Origin: Novosphingobium silvae
Lineage (GTDB): Bacteria; Pseudomonadota; Alphaproteobacteria; Sphingomonadales; Sphingomonadaceae
Direction: 5' to 3'
Length of the DNA stretch: 64,000 bases
Assembly: GCF_009856825.1 (NCBI RefSeq)
Contig: NZ_WVTD01000011.1
Location: forward strand, 62,001-126,000
Below are positions 41,498-50,818 of this stretch, one piece after another. The translations under genes and the position numbers were made by a program. The notes under the pieces were generated by a model. That model was not told the DNA's origin and did no database searches. It saw only the letters and a program-made list of their open reading frames with translations. The stretch's first letter is position 1. Each line of letters opens with the position of its first letter.

Positions 41498-42403
41498 AAG
41501 TCTGGGGCGGCAGTGCTTTCATCGCAAGGATGGACGTGCCGGCCGCCTCTGCCTGCGTTCAGCGAGCGGTGAAAAGCAGGAGCCGCCGTCCCGCCACCGC
41601 TGCCGGGCTGAGCATCACGGACGGGCGGGAACAAGCCTATCGAGGCAGGACGACGCCCGGGCGGCAGACGGGATCGTGCTGCAGAGCTTGGAACACCATG
41701 TCGTGGTCGGCTCGACTATGACGGACAGGCGCAGACCAGCTGCCTTTGGGCTGCTAGGCAAGGGAAAGGCCCCGCCGCCGACGGACTACCGAGGTGCCGG
41801 CGGTGATGCGCAGGACCGCTCCCCTGCGCGCGGGACGGCTGTCGAAATAGGGGATCGTGTCGCCACGGGCAAGGCAGGCACGCGAATATGCCCGCTGGCG
41901 AGTGCGGGCCTTATGCCGGGGAGGATGCGCTTTGGCGTTGGTACCCTTGATGGGTATCGGGCCGGCGTTCGGGGGCGGCCCGGTTGGGGGTCGCCGAAGC
42001 GTGTGCGCCTTGCGAGCGGCTGGAAAGCACAGGAACAGTCCAGCTCGACCCTCAGCGAAAGTGGCTCGGATCCGGCACGCGGGCTCGCGATAAGGTGCCG
42101 GCTCCACAGGTCTGGGGGGAAGCGCTCTCTTATCGGGAGCCGCGCCGTTTGCCCTGGACCCTGCCGCCTCGAAGGACGGCTCGTGAACCCTTCCGGTGCG
42201 GGCACAGGTGGGCTTTCATACCCCCGGCGCCGGCCCGATGATCCGCTTGCCCTGTGTACCTCAGGGAGCGGATGCCGGAGCGTATAACCTATATGGTTCG
42301 GAAAGTCAATCATCGATGGCGGCGATTGCTATACTTACATTCCCAGGCTAGCGACTCTGCCGTGGCAGTGGCACCGCGCGCGTGCGCAAGGGGGAATAGG
42401 CAG
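41498..42403. other. 0.9-kb stretch without a recognised gene, rich in stable hairpins
   Basis: Between dapA and the DUF4241-like gene. ORFs exist on both strands across 41676-42313, but their products are Arg/Pro/Gly-rich and match nothing I know. Instead there are several good RNA-type structures: a 7-bp hairpin with a 5-nt loop at 41940-41958; a nested hairpin at 42072-42101 (CCGGCAC/GTGCCGG outside, a short GC stem inside); and a bulged hairpin at 42241-42273. I looked for tmRNA, RNase P, SRP and 6S signatures and did not find them. Either an unrecognised structured RNA or decayed coding DNA. Confidence 0.4.
42241..42273. other. Bulged 12-bp hairpin
   Basis: ATCCGCT pairs with AGCGGAT, then after a 2-nt bulge (TG) CCCTG pairs with CAGGG around a 7-nt loop. 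It lies 130 bases upstream of the DUF4241-like gene. No T-tract follows on either strand, so it is more likely part of a structured RNA or leader than a terminator. Confidence 0.5.
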
Positions 42404-43147
42404 ATGTGGTCGCAGTTCAGGGCACTCGCCGCCCGCATTGGCTTGGGGAGCGATGACGTCGCGGCGGTGGAGCGCCAGAAAGGCGCTTCCCTCGTCCAGT
42501 CGCCGCGTGACCCGCTCGTCCAGCTCCGGGTCCGACCCGATCCCGACTGGACGCAGCGCATGGGCGAGGCCTGGAACCAGACGATGGCCAATAGCCGGCG
42601 CGAGGAGGCGGGCAGCATCGAACTGGCCGAAGGCCTGCTTGCGATCCTCGATGCCCACTCGCCGCAAAACGGCGTGAACGTGGGCGTTGCGCCCGGTCGA
42701 TACGAGGTCGTCCTGACGGTGGCGCACCTCGGGTCTGAGAAGACATACGACTACGAGGAGCACGTCTCGCACGCCTTCCTGCTGCTGGCGGGACAAGGAA
42801 ACGTCGCCATGATCGAGCCCTTCACCGACGAACACGGGGCCGAACTCTGGGTGCAAGCCCACGCCATCGCCTTCGCAGCGCCCGGCAAGGCAGAGCGGTT
42901 CGCAGGCGCTCATTCCGGGAACTGGTCACGCGAACTGGCGGACGTGTTCGGCTTGCAAGAGTCTTGTGCCAGCGGACATGCGGCCCGACTTTGTGCCCCC
43001 GACGGCGACGCGAGCGCCACTTGCGCCATCGTCGTACACGCGGGCCATGGACGGGACGAGTATCCCGTGTTCAAATTGGCCGACAGCGAAGGCAACGCGG
43101 TCGGCGCGATGATGGACTTTTTCGTCGACAACCGGCCCTGCGAATAA
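42404..43147 (+). CDS. DUF4241-like protein of unknown function
   Basis: A 247-residue soluble protein. The middle shows VNVGVAPGRYEVVLTVAHLG and the C-terminus VVHAGHGRDEYPVFKLADSEGNAVGAMMDFFVD, resembling the DUF4241 pattern of a sandwich-like domain that often appears near polymorphic toxins and immunity proteins. No toxin or T6SS gene is nearby. ATG at 42404 was chosen because AAGGGGGA lies a few bases upstream; the frame is open from 42254 but that part looks non-coding. The surroundings carry no other gene in the same direction, so it is an isolated unit. Confidence 0.65.
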   Translation: MWSQFRALAARIGLGSDDVAAVERQKGASLVQSPRDPLVQLRVRPDPDWTQRMGEAWNQTMANSRREEAGSIELAEGLLAILDAHSPQNGVNVGVAPGRYEVVLTVAHLGSEKTYDYEEHVSHAFLLLAGQGNVAMIEPFTDEHGAELWVQAHAIAFAAPGKAERFAGAHSGNWSRELADVFGLQESCASGHAARLCAPDGDASATCAIVVHAGHGRDEYPVFKLADSEGNAVGAMMDFFVDNRPCE

Positions 43148-43231
43148 GGAGCGACCGCGGCTCATCAGGCAAGCTACCCGGACCCGAGCCGAGACCGCTT
43201 CCGACGCGGCGGCGGAGCCTCGCAGCCTGCC

Positions 43232-45199
43232 TCAGCTCGGAGGGTTGTGCTGTTGCACGAAGCGCATCGTCTCGGCCAGCATGCGCTTGCGGGTCTCCGC
43301 GCGCGAGAGCCAATGGTCTTCTCCGGGAAGAGCCACTAGTTCGTAGGGCCGCCCGGCGTCCTTCAGCGCATCGGCCATGACGAGGCTCTGGTTGTACGGC
43401 ACGACCGTGTCGTCCTTGCCATGGATGAGCAGGACGGGTGCATCCGCACGGGCGGCAAGGCGCCGGGGCGAAACTTCGGCATAGCCCTTGGGATCCCCCA
43501 GTTGTTCGCGCAGGACCTTGCCGAGCATCTGTGAATTGCCGCTCTCGCGGAGGTCGGTGCGGTACATGAGGCTGAGGTCCGCAACCCCGGCGACCGAGAC
43601 AGCGCAGCGATAGAGGCCCTGTTGCAGGGTGACGCCCGCGAGCGCGGCATAACCGCCGTAGCTCGCCCCCACGATGCACGCGCGCGCGGGATCGACGATC
43701 CCCCGCCTGGCGAGTTCGGCAAGGCCGTCCGAGATGTCGGACTGCATCTTGCGGCCCCACTCGCCGTCTCCGGCGTGCCGGAACGCATCGTCCCTGCCGG
43801 TGGAGCCGCGGAAGTTGGGCTGGAACACCGCATAACCGCGCGAGGCGAAGGCCTGCGCCCACCAGTCGAACCCGGGCGTGTCATGCGCGGCGGGGCCGCC
43901 GTGGGGCAGCAGGATGACCGGCAGGTTCTTCGCCTCGCGGTCGGGGGGCAGGGTCAGCACGCCATCCATCTTGAGCCCGTCGGCAGCGGTGTAGTCGATC
44001 GTGGAGATGGGGCCCACGTGCTCGGCGGTGATCGCCGGCCGCTCGTCGGCGATGATGTCGGCCCGGCGCTGTGCCACGTCCACGAGGTACCAGGTGCCGC
44101 TGTCCTTGCTGCCCGAGGTGCGCACGACGACCTTGGAGAAGTCCGGCGTCCAGTCGATCAGGTCCGTCTCGCGGCCGGCGAAGGCCTTGAAGATGCGGGA
44201 CAGAGCGCTCTGGTGCGCAGGGTCGGCCATCACCGTCTCGCGCTTTTCGCCCGCACCCCGGTAGCCGATCATTGCCCCGGTGCTGCGATCGACGAAGATC
44301 CGCTCGACGCCCACGTCGTGCAGGAACGGCTTGGGCTCGCCTCCCGCGAGCGGCACCTCGAACCAGCGCTGCGCGCCGTCCTCGTCCTCGATCCCGTATA
44401 TTACGCTGGTGCCGCCGCTGCCGAGGGCGACAAGGCTGACGTCGCCCGTCGGATCGACGCCGCGCGCAAGTTCGCGGCTGCCCGGCAGGGTGATCCGCCA
44501 GTCGCCGTTCGCGTCCGCGATGTCGAGCACGGCGGCCACGTTGCCGGCCGCATCGACCAGCCAGTCGCGGTGATGGCCCGCCTCCGGCGCATGCGCGACC
44601 TCGCGCGGGCGGTTCGTGCCGATGTCGACCATGTAGAGCGCGGTACGTCCATTGCGCACCTGTCCCGTGCCGAGCCGCGAGCCGGTCTTGCCGTCCGTGT
44701 CGAGGGACATGCCGCCGAAGTAGCCGATCGTGCGGCCGCCGATGGTCCGGATGCCGTAACGGCCGCGCGTGGTGGGAGCGACTTCCCGGGACTTGCCGAA
44801 GACGAGCCCGGATTCGCCGCCCGGCCGCAGTGACAGGATGGTCGTCCCCGCCAGTTCGTACTTGTTGGCCGCATAGCCATAGACCGAGACGGTGTTGCTG
44901 GTGGTGAGCAGGACCGTATCGTTGTCCGCCCACTCGATCGCGCGCACCTTGTGATCGCCCGATGCGGCGTTCATCAGCACCTGCTCTCCCTTCGAGACCA
45001 GGATGCGGCGGCCGTCCTTGCTCTGGAGGACCTGCGCGATCGACTGCCCGTCGGGAGCGACGGCGACATCCTCCACCTCGGGCAGGCTTCCATACGCATC
45101 GAGCGGAGGCGGCGGCGGGGCAGCAACAACTGCGGAAAACGGCGTCAGCAGCAGCAAGGCGCCGGTCAGGCCGGAGCGGCAGGTCGATCCAATCGTCAA
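43232..45199 (-). CDS. S9 family peptidase (prolyl oligopeptidase/acylaminoacyl peptidase type), secreted
   Basis: A 655-residue serine peptidase with an N-terminal beta-propeller-like part and a C-terminal alpha/beta-hydrolase domain. The catalytic triad is visible: Ser513 in VGASYGGYAAL, Asp in IHGKDDTVVP and His in LPGEDHWLS. A signal peptide (SGLTGALLLLTPFSAVVA) directs it to the periplasm. TTG at 45199 is preferred because GGGGGA lies 7 bases upstream; the frame is open to 45253. It probably cleaves oligopeptides; no transporter is adjacent. Confidence 0.9.
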   Translation of the reverse strand: MTIGSTCRSGLTGALLLLTPFSAVVAAPPPPPLDAYGSLPEVEDVAVAPDGQSIAQVLQSKDGRRILVSKGEQVLMNAASGDHKVRAIEWADNDTVLLTTSNTVSVYGYAANKYELAGTTILSLRPGGESGLVFGKSREVAPTTRGRYGIRTIGGRTIGYFGGMSLDTDGKTGSRLGTGQVRNGRTALYMVDIGTNRPREVAHAPEAGHHRDWLVDAAGNVAAVLDIADANGDWRITLPGSRELARGVDPTGDVSLVALGSGGTSVIYGIEDEDGAQRWFEVPLAGGEPKPFLHDVGVERIFVDRSTGAMIGYRGAGEKRETVMADPAHQSALSRIFKAFAGRETDLIDWTPDFSKVVVRTSGSKDSGTWYLVDVAQRRADIIADERPAITAEHVGPISTIDYTAADGLKMDGVLTLPPDREAKNLPVILLPHGGPAAHDTPGFDWWAQAFASRGYAVFQPNFRGSTGRDDAFRHAGDGEWGRKMQSDISDGLAELARRGIVDPARACIVGASYGGYAALAGVTLQQGLYRCAVSVAGVADLSLMYRTDLRESGNSQMLGKVLREQLGDPKGYAEVSPRRLAARADAPVLLIHGKDDTVVPYNQSLVMADALKDAGRPYELVALPGEDHWLSRAETRKRMLAETMRFVQQHNPPS

Positions 45200-45473
45200 A
45201 GTAATTCCCCCGAACAACTGCGTCTGTATTCCCCAGCCGGTGCGCCGCCGCAAGTCGCGTTGCCGCGATTTGGCGCGAATACGGAGTTAAATCCGTGTCA
45301 TCCTCGGGGCCCGCAGGTCGGGCACGGCGGGGGCGAGCGCAGGGCGGGTGCTCCAGGCGCCCATCGGCCCTCGCCGCAATCCGACCGTCCGGCGCGGCTG
45401 CGCGATTTCACGTCCGAAAGCGGGGCATTGGGGCGTTTTCTTTTGCCGCGCATGTCCCTACATGGAAGCGACC

Positions 45474-45956
45474 ATGGCACGCCCCCAAAACTCCGTCTTC
45501 GACAAGGCAAAGACCGTCGCCGAGAACCGCAAGGCTCGTTTCGATTACCATATCGAGGACAAGTTCGAGGCGGGAATCGCGCTGACCGGCACCGAGGTGA
45601 AGTCGCTCCGCTTCGGCGAGGGCTCGATCGTCGAATCCTTCGCCGAGATTCGCGGCGGGGAGTGCTGGCTGGTCAACGCCAACGTGCCCGAGTTCAGCCA
45701 CGGCAACCGCTTCAACCACGTGCCCAAGCGCCCGCGCAAGCTGCTGCTGCACGAACGGGAGATCTCCCGCCTGCAGGGCGCGGTGGAGCGCAAGGGCATG
45801 ACGCTGGTTCCGCTTTCGATCTATTTCAACAGCCGCGGCCGCGCCAAGGTGGAACTGGCACTGGCCAAGGGCAAGAACGCGGCCGACAAGCGCCAGACCA
45901 TCAAGGACCGCGACTGGAAGCGCGACCAGGCCCGCATCATGCGCGATCACGGGTGA
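45474..45956 (+). CDS. smpB: SsrA-binding protein SmpB
   Basis: A 160-residue RNA-binding protein that delivers tmRNA to stalled ribosomes. Motifs: [46 protein letters not shown] and a basic tail with [24 protein letters not shown] at 45474 follows GGAAG. The tmRNA gene itself was not found in the window. Followed after 7 bases by the DUF2062 gene. Confidence 0.96.
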   Translation: MARPQNSVFDKAKTVAENRKARFDYHIEDKFEAGIALTGTEVKSLRFGEGSIVESFAEIRGGECWLVNANVPEFSHGNRFNHVPKRPRKLLLHEREISRLQGAVERKGMTLVPLSIYFNSRGRAKVELALAKGKNAADKRQTIKDRDWKRDQARIMRDHG

Positions 45957-45963
45957 GCGGCGC

Positions 45964-46545
45964 GTGAGCACGATGCTGTCGCGCCTGTCCTCCTGGCTGC
46001 ACCGCCAGATGCCCACGCACGAGCAGCTCGAGGCGAATCGCTTCACCGCGCCTCTCGCAAGGCGGCAGGAACTGTTCCGCTTCACCCGCCGCTCGGTTCC
46101 GCGCGGAGTAGCCGTGGGCCTGCTGGTGGGCATCTTCGCGCTGATCCCGGGCATCCAGATCGTCGGCGCCGCGCTGATGTGCGTGCCTTTCCGGGGCAAC
46201 ATCCCGGTGGCGGCGGCAATGACCTTCCTGTCCAATCCCGGGACGACGCCGTTCATCCTGGCCGCCTCGCTGTGGCTGGGCAATCAGCTGGGCTATCACG
46301 CCGACCTGTCCACCTTCTACGCCCTTTACGAAAGCGGCGCAGGTGTGGGGGAGTGGGCGGGCTGGCTGCTGTCGGATGCCGCGCCCGCGCTGATCATCGG
46401 CCTTTTCGTGATCTCCGTCGTCTGCGCCGCGCTAGGATACCTGCTGTCGATGTGGTTCTGGCGCTGGTGGATCGGGCGCAAGCATCGCGCGCGCCGCGTC
46501 CGGCCCGTGCGGGCCGATGCGCAGACGCCGGACAGCGCCCCATGA
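45964..46545 (+). CDS. DUF2062 membrane protein
   Basis: A 193-residue protein with a basic N-terminus and three to four hydrophobic helices, including GVAVGLLVGIFALIPGIQIVGAALMCVPFRGNIPVAAAMTFLSNP, the signature segment of DUF2062. Function unknown. GTG start. It overlaps the cckA start by 4 bases (ATGA), so the two are translationally coupled, and it follows smpB closely, giving an smpB-DUF2062-cckA operon. Confidence 0.88.
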   Translation: MSTMLSRLSSWLHRQMPTHEQLEANRFTAPLARRQELFRFTRRSVPRGVAVGLLVGIFALIPGIQIVGAALMCVPFRGNIPVAAAMTFLSNPGTTPFILAASLWLGNQLGYHADLSTFYALYESGAGVGEWAGWLLSDAAPALIIGLFVISVVCAALGYLLSMWFWRWWIGRKHRARRVRPVRADAQTPDSAP

Positions 46546-48995
46546 AGGCGGCGACGGGCCGGGCGGAAGGGCTGTCCCGCGCGGGGTCCGACCTGACGGT
46601 GGTGGGCGGAGCGCTGCTGGCAAGCGCGCTGCTGGTCTGGCTGGTCTCGGGCGATGCCGTGCTCATGGCGGTGTTCGTGGCGGTCATGCTCGCAGTAGGC
46701 GCGGTGGCCTATGTTCTGGCCGGTCGGCGCGCGCCTGCTGCGGAAACCGATTTCGCGCAGCCTGACTGGTCCGTCACTGTCGCTGCGATCGACCGGACCG
46801 ACATGGCCGTCGCGGTGACCGACCGCGCCGGGCGGATGACCTGCGCGAACGCGTGCTTCGAAAGCTGGTTCGGCGCCGGTGCGGCACCGCCGAGCCTGCC
46901 GGTCGCCCACCCCTCGCTCGAGCGGCTGGCCGACGCCACGCGCCGGGCTTGGCGCGACGGCCACGGCACTGCCGAGATCCTCGATGAGGAAGGGCATCAC
47001 TGGCGCGCCGACGTACGCCGCGCCGGCCGAGGCGACGATTTCCTCGTCTGGCGAATCTCCTCGATGGATGCGGCGGATCCGGTGGCGGAGCTTGTGGTCC
47101 AGCTCGACGGCAAGATGGGGCGCGCACTTGCGAAGGCCGGCATTGCCGCGGCGCTGGTCGATCCGGACGGCTCGATCCGCGCCGCCAGTGCGGGCTTTGC
47201 GGCGCGCGCAACGGGCGATCCGGCCACCGACATGACCGGGGCCGACTTCGTCGCGCTGCTCAGCCAGGAAGAGGGCGAGCGCATCGGCTGGGCTCGCGAT
47301 GCCGGGCGCGGCGGCGCGCTCGTGCTCTATCACGTCCCCGTTGCCGATCCGGACGCTGCGGGCGAGCCGGATCCGGCGATCACGCCTTCGCTCATGATGG
47401 TGGTCGAAGCGGGGCAGGGCATTGGCGCCAGCGGGTGCGGCGCGGGTTCCGCGCCCCATCTCGAGGCGCTGCTCAGCCAGCTGCCGCTCGGGCTCGCCAT
47501 GACCGACCGCGACGGAAGGCTGCTGTTCGCCAATCCCGCCTTCATGCGGGCGGCCGGGCACGAAGGCCACGGGCCGCCGACCTACCCAACCGATCTCGTC
47601 GTGAAGGAGGACAAGCGCGCCTTGTCCGAAGCCATACGCCGGTTCGCGCAAGGGCCCACCGCTGCGGGCGACCTAGCGGTCCGCCTCTCCGCCCAGCCCG
47701 ATGATCCGGTTTCGCTCAGCCTCGCGGGCGTACGGGGCCTTGGCGAGGCGGCCGTGCTGCTCGGCCTCACCGACACGTCCGAGGAGATCCGCCTCAAGCG
47801 CCAGGTGGCGCAGGCCACCAAGATGCAGGCGGTGGGCCAGCTCGCAGGCGGCGTCGCGCACGATTTCAACAATGTCCTGACCGCAATCCTCGGCACCTGC
47901 GACCTCATGCTGATGCGCCATACGCCGGGCGATTCGGACTATGACGACATCCAGCAGATCCGCGCCAACTCCAACCGCGCTGCCTCGCTGACGCGCCAGC
48001 TCCTCGCCTTTTCGCGCCAGCAGACGCTGCGGCCCGAAGTGATCCAGCTGCCTGATGTGGTGGCCGACGTCTCGCAGATGCTGCGCCGCCTCATCGGCGA
48101 AAAAATCCAGCTCGTCGTCAGCCACGATCGCGACCTTGGCCCTGTCCGCGCCGATCCGACGCAGCTCGAGCAGGTGATCGTCAACCTCGCCGTCAATGCG
48201 CGTGACGCCATGCAGGGCCGGGGCGACGGTGCGGGCCGGCTGGTGCTGGCCACGCGCAAGATCACCACGACCGACGTGCGTGCTATGCGCAGCGAGATTA
48301 TCCCGGCGGGCGAATATACGGCGCTCATTGTCGAGGATACCGGCGGGGGCATCCCGCCCGAGATCCTGGGCAAGATCTTCGAGCCGTTCTTCACCACCAA
48401 GGAACAGGGCAAGGGCACGGGGCTCGGCCTTTCCACCGTGTACGGCATCGTCAAGCAGTCTGGCGGGTTCATCTTCGCCGAGAGCGAGGCGGGCAAGGGC
48501 ACGCGCTTCACCGTCTACCTGCCGGTACACCATGTCGCTCCCGGCTCGGCGCCCGAGATCGCGCCGACCAAGGCCGAGCCTGCGCCAAGCCAGTGGGCGG
48601 GGGGCGGCTCGATCCTGCTGGTGGAGGACGAAGACCCGGTCCGCGTCGTCGCGGAACGCGCGCTGACCCGGCAGGGCTATCAGGTAACCTGCGCGCGCGA
48701 CGGAGAGGAGGGCCTCGAGCTGGTGCAGGAAGGGGGCAGGTTCGATCTCGTCGTCTCCGATGTGGTCATGCCGACGCTCGACGGACCGGCCATGGCGCGC
48801 GAGATCCGCCGCTTCGCGCCCGACCTGCCGGTGCTGTTTATGTCGGGCTACGCCGAGGAGCAGCTGCGCCGTCAGATCGGCATCACCAACGCCTGGTTCA
48901 TGCCCAAACCGTTCTCGGTGCAGCAGCTGTCAGAAAAAGTGGGGGAAGTTCTCTCCCGCATGGCCCAGGGCGATTCGGGCAGCGACCGGCGTTAA
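46542..48995 (+). CDS. cckA: Hybrid histidine kinase CckA
   Basis: An 817-residue membrane hybrid kinase. Two helices lie near residues 17-60; PAS-like domains follow; the HisKA box is VGQLAGGVAHDFNNVLTAILG with His440; the ATPase part has VNLAVNARDAM, DTGGGIPPEILGKIFEPFFTTKEQGKGTGLGLSTVYGIV; and the C-terminal receiver has Asp740 in LVVSDVVMPTLDG. This order and the H-box sequence are those of CckA, which through ChpT phosphorylates CtrA and controls the cell cycle, motility and development in alphaproteobacteria. Starts inside the DUF2062 stop; recA lies downstream. Confidence 0.93.
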   Translation: MKAATGRAEGLSRAGSDLTVVGGALLASALLVWLVSGDAVLMAVFVAVMLAVGAVAYVLAGRRAPAAETDFAQPDWSVTVAAIDRTDMAVAVTDRAGRMTCANACFESWFGAGAAPPSLPVAHPSLERLADATRRAWRDGHGTAEILDEEGHHWRADVRRAGRGDDFLVWRISSMDAADPVAELVVQLDGKMGRALAKAGIAAALVDPDGSIRAASAGFAARATGDPATDMTGADFVALLSQEEGERIGWARDAGRGGALVLYHVPVADPDAAGEPDPAITPSLMMVVEAGQGIGASGCGAGSAPHLEALLSQLPLGLAMTDRDGRLLFANPAFMRAAGHEGHGPPTYPTDLVVKEDKRALSEAIRRFAQGPTAAGDLAVRLSAQPDDPVSLSLAGVRGLGEAAVLLGLTDTSEEIRLKRQVAQATKMQAVGQLAGGVAHDFNNVLTAILGTCDLMLMRHTPGDSDYDDIQQIRANSNRAASLTRQLLAFSRQQTLRPEVIQLPDVVADVSQMLRRLIGEKIQLVVSHDRDLGPVRADPTQLEQVIVNLAVNARDAMQGRGDGAGRLVLATRKITTTDVRAMRSEIIPAGEYTALIVEDTGGGIPPEILGKIFEPFFTTKEQGKGTGLGLSTVYGIVKQSGGFIFAESEAGKGTRFTVYLPVHHVAPGSAPEIAPTKAEPAPSQWAGGGSILLVEDEDPVRVVAERALTRQGYQVTCARDGEEGLELVQEGGRFDLVVSDVVMPTLDGPAMAREIRRFAPDLPVLFMSGYAEEQLRRQIGITNAWFMPKPFSVQQLSEKVGEVLSRMAQGDSGSDRR

Positions 48996-49014
48996 AAAAC
49001 GGAAATCTGCTGAA

Positions 49015-49040
49015 GTTCCCCTCTTGTTCTCGTGGAACAA
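49015..49040 (+). promoter_or_regulatory. LexA (SOS) box of recA
   Basis: GTTC-CCCTCTT-GTTC (49015-49029) is an exact copy of the alphaproteobacterial LexA consensus GTTC-N7-GTTC. The second GTTC is also one arm of a palindrome TTGTTC-N5-GAACAA (49024-49040), so two readings overlap. The site is 66-91 bp upstream of the recA ATG, the right place for repression. Confidence 0.85.
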
Positions 49041-49105
49041 AGGTCGTACATGACGTGCGTTGACGTTGACCTTTCCGGTCAGCCCGGTAGCACAGGGGAA
49101 GAGAC

Positions 49106-50179
49106 ATGGCTGCTCAGCTCAAGCTGATCCAGGAAGGCAAGGAAAAGGACGCGATGGACCGTCAGAAGGCGCTCGAAGCAGCGCTGGCCCAGATCGACAA
49201 GGCATTCGGCAAGGGTTCGGCGATGAAGCTGGGCTCGAAGGAAGCGATGCAGGTGGAAGCGATCTCCACCGGTTCGCTGGGGCTCGACATCGCACTCGGC
49301 GTGGGCGGCCTGCCCCGCGGCCGCGTGATCGAAATTTATGGCCCGGAAAGCTCGGGCAAAACCACGCTGGCGCTGCACTGCATCGCCGAGGCGCAGAAGA
49401 TGGGCGGCACGGCTGCCTTCATCGATGCCGAGCATGCGCTCGATCCGGTCTATGCCAAGAAACTGGGCGTCAATATCGATGAACTGATCGTCTCGCAGCC
49501 CGACACGGGCGAGCAGGCGCTGGAAATCACCGACACGCTCGTGCGCTCCAATGCAATCGACGTGCTCGTGGTGGACTCTGTCGCAGCTCTGGTCCCGCGT
49601 GCCGAGATCGAGGGCGAAATGGGTGACAGCCACGTCGGCCTTCAGGCCCGCCTCATGAGCCAGTCGCTGCGCAAGCTCACCGGCTCAATCAGCCGTTCGC
49701 GCTGCATGGTGATCTTCATCAACCAGCTGCGCATGAAGATCGGCGTCATGTACGGCAACCCCGAGACGACGACCGGCGGCAACGCGCTCAAGTTCTATGC
49801 CTCGGTGCGTCTCGACATCCGCCGCACAGGCGCGATCAAGGATCGTGACGAGGTCGTCGGTAACGCCACGCGCGTGAAAGTGGTCAAGAACAAGGTGGCT
49901 CCTCCCTTCAAGCAGGTCGAGTTCGACATCATGTACGGCGAGGGTGTGTCCAAGATCGGCGAGATCCTGGACCTTGGCGTCAAGGCCGGCATCGTCGAAA
50001 AATCGGGCGCCTGGTTCAGCTACGATTCCGTGCGGATCGGGCAGGGTCGCGAAAACGCCAAGACGTATCTGAAAGCCAACCCGGAAGTGTGCGAGCGGCT
50101 GGAAAAGGCCATCCGTGCAAAGACGGAAGGTCTGGCCGAGGAAATGATGGCGGGCCCTTCCGACGAAGATGATATCTAA
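49106..50179 (+). CDS. recA: Recombinase RecA
   Basis: A 357-residue recombinase for homologous recombination and SOS induction. The Walker A motif GPESSGKT spans residues 79-86; other landmarks are the L2 loop [23 protein letters not shown] and the C-terminal acidic tail ending SDEDDI. ATG at 49106 follows GGGGAAGAGAC. A LexA box lies 66-91 bp upstream, so expression is SOS-regulated. Confidence 0.98.
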   Translation: MAAQLKLIQEGKEKDAMDRQKALEAALAQIDKAFGKGSAMKLGSKEAMQVEAISTGSLGLDIALGVGGLPRGRVIEIYGPESSGKTTLALHCIAEAQKMGGTAAFIDAEHALDPVYAKKLGVNIDELIVSQPDTGEQALEITDTLVRSNAIDVLVVDSVAALVPRAEIEGEMGDSHVGLQARLMSQSLRKLTGSISRSRCMVIFINQLRMKIGVMYGNPETTTGGNALKFYASVRLDIRRTGAIKDRDEVVGNATRVKVVKNKVAPPFKQVEFDIMYGEGVSKIGEILDLGVKAGIVEKSGAWFSYDSVRIGQGRENAKTYLKANPEVCERLEKAIRAKTEGLAEEMMAGPSDEDDI

Positions 50180-50818
50180 ACACGCCGCGCGGCGTGGCGC
50201 TAAACGGAAAGCTTCGGTGCATGCACCAGGGCTTTCCTGTATCAACGGCAATCGGACGGGCTTGCCGGTCACTTGCCGAACAGGCCTGCTTCAACGATTT
50301 TGGGAAGTCGGCCGACGCACCGTGGAGGGGGCAGGCGCGCCGGCCTTCACTCAAGATAACGACAGGCGCGCCGGTCCGTTCCTCAACTTGAGGCCTTTTT
50401 CCCAGGCCACCATGGCGACGGCGCCACTTCCCAGCGACGCCGAGTTCTGCCCAGCCGCAGCTTTCGTCATTCCCGCGACGGCCACCCCGTACCGGCTATG
50501 CGGCGCATTTCCGCTGAATACACAGGATGCGAGCGGTCGAGCGGCGCGCTCCAGAAAGAGCGACTGTCAGCGAACAGATCGATCGGTCATAGCCGAGCCG
50601 CACAGGCGAGCTCCCGAACGCGGCGATGCAACCAGGCAGCCGCCGAAACGGACGCAGCCGTTCGCACACGGCACGCTCAGCCCGCCACGACAGGCCGTGC
50701 GACAGCTCTCGACACGGGCCGCGCACGGGAGATGGCTCCATCTTATCGCGATTCCCGAACAGTCTGACCGCAGACAAGCGCTTGCCGCCGCGCGCGGGGT
50801 GGATTATCGGCGCGGATC
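50180..50818. other. Intergenic stretch between recA and alaS
   Basis: No convincing gene. Around 50385-50400 the sequence CCTC-AACTT-GAGG followed by CCTTTTT could be a weak terminator for recA. Two copies of the palindromic GGCGCGCCGG lie nearby (50336 and 50366 regions). ORFs on both strands here have no ribosome binding site or family resemblance. The alaS promoter must lie near the 3' end of the stretch. Confidence 0.45.

Noticed and set aside
41676..42313. Overlapping ORFs of 117-203 residues on both strands
   Set aside because: No ribosome binding sites, no recognisable motif, and both strands open equally, as expected of high-GC non-coding DNA; kept as an unexplained interval.
45957..45963. 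Search for a tmRNA gene next to smpB and in 41498-42403
   Set aside because: No T-arm GTTCGA with an acceptor stem and no tag-peptide codons (AANDN type) were found in either place.
50496..50777. 93-residue minus-strand ORF in the recA-alaS gap
   Set aside because: No start context, no hydrophobic or domain pattern and Arg-rich composition.
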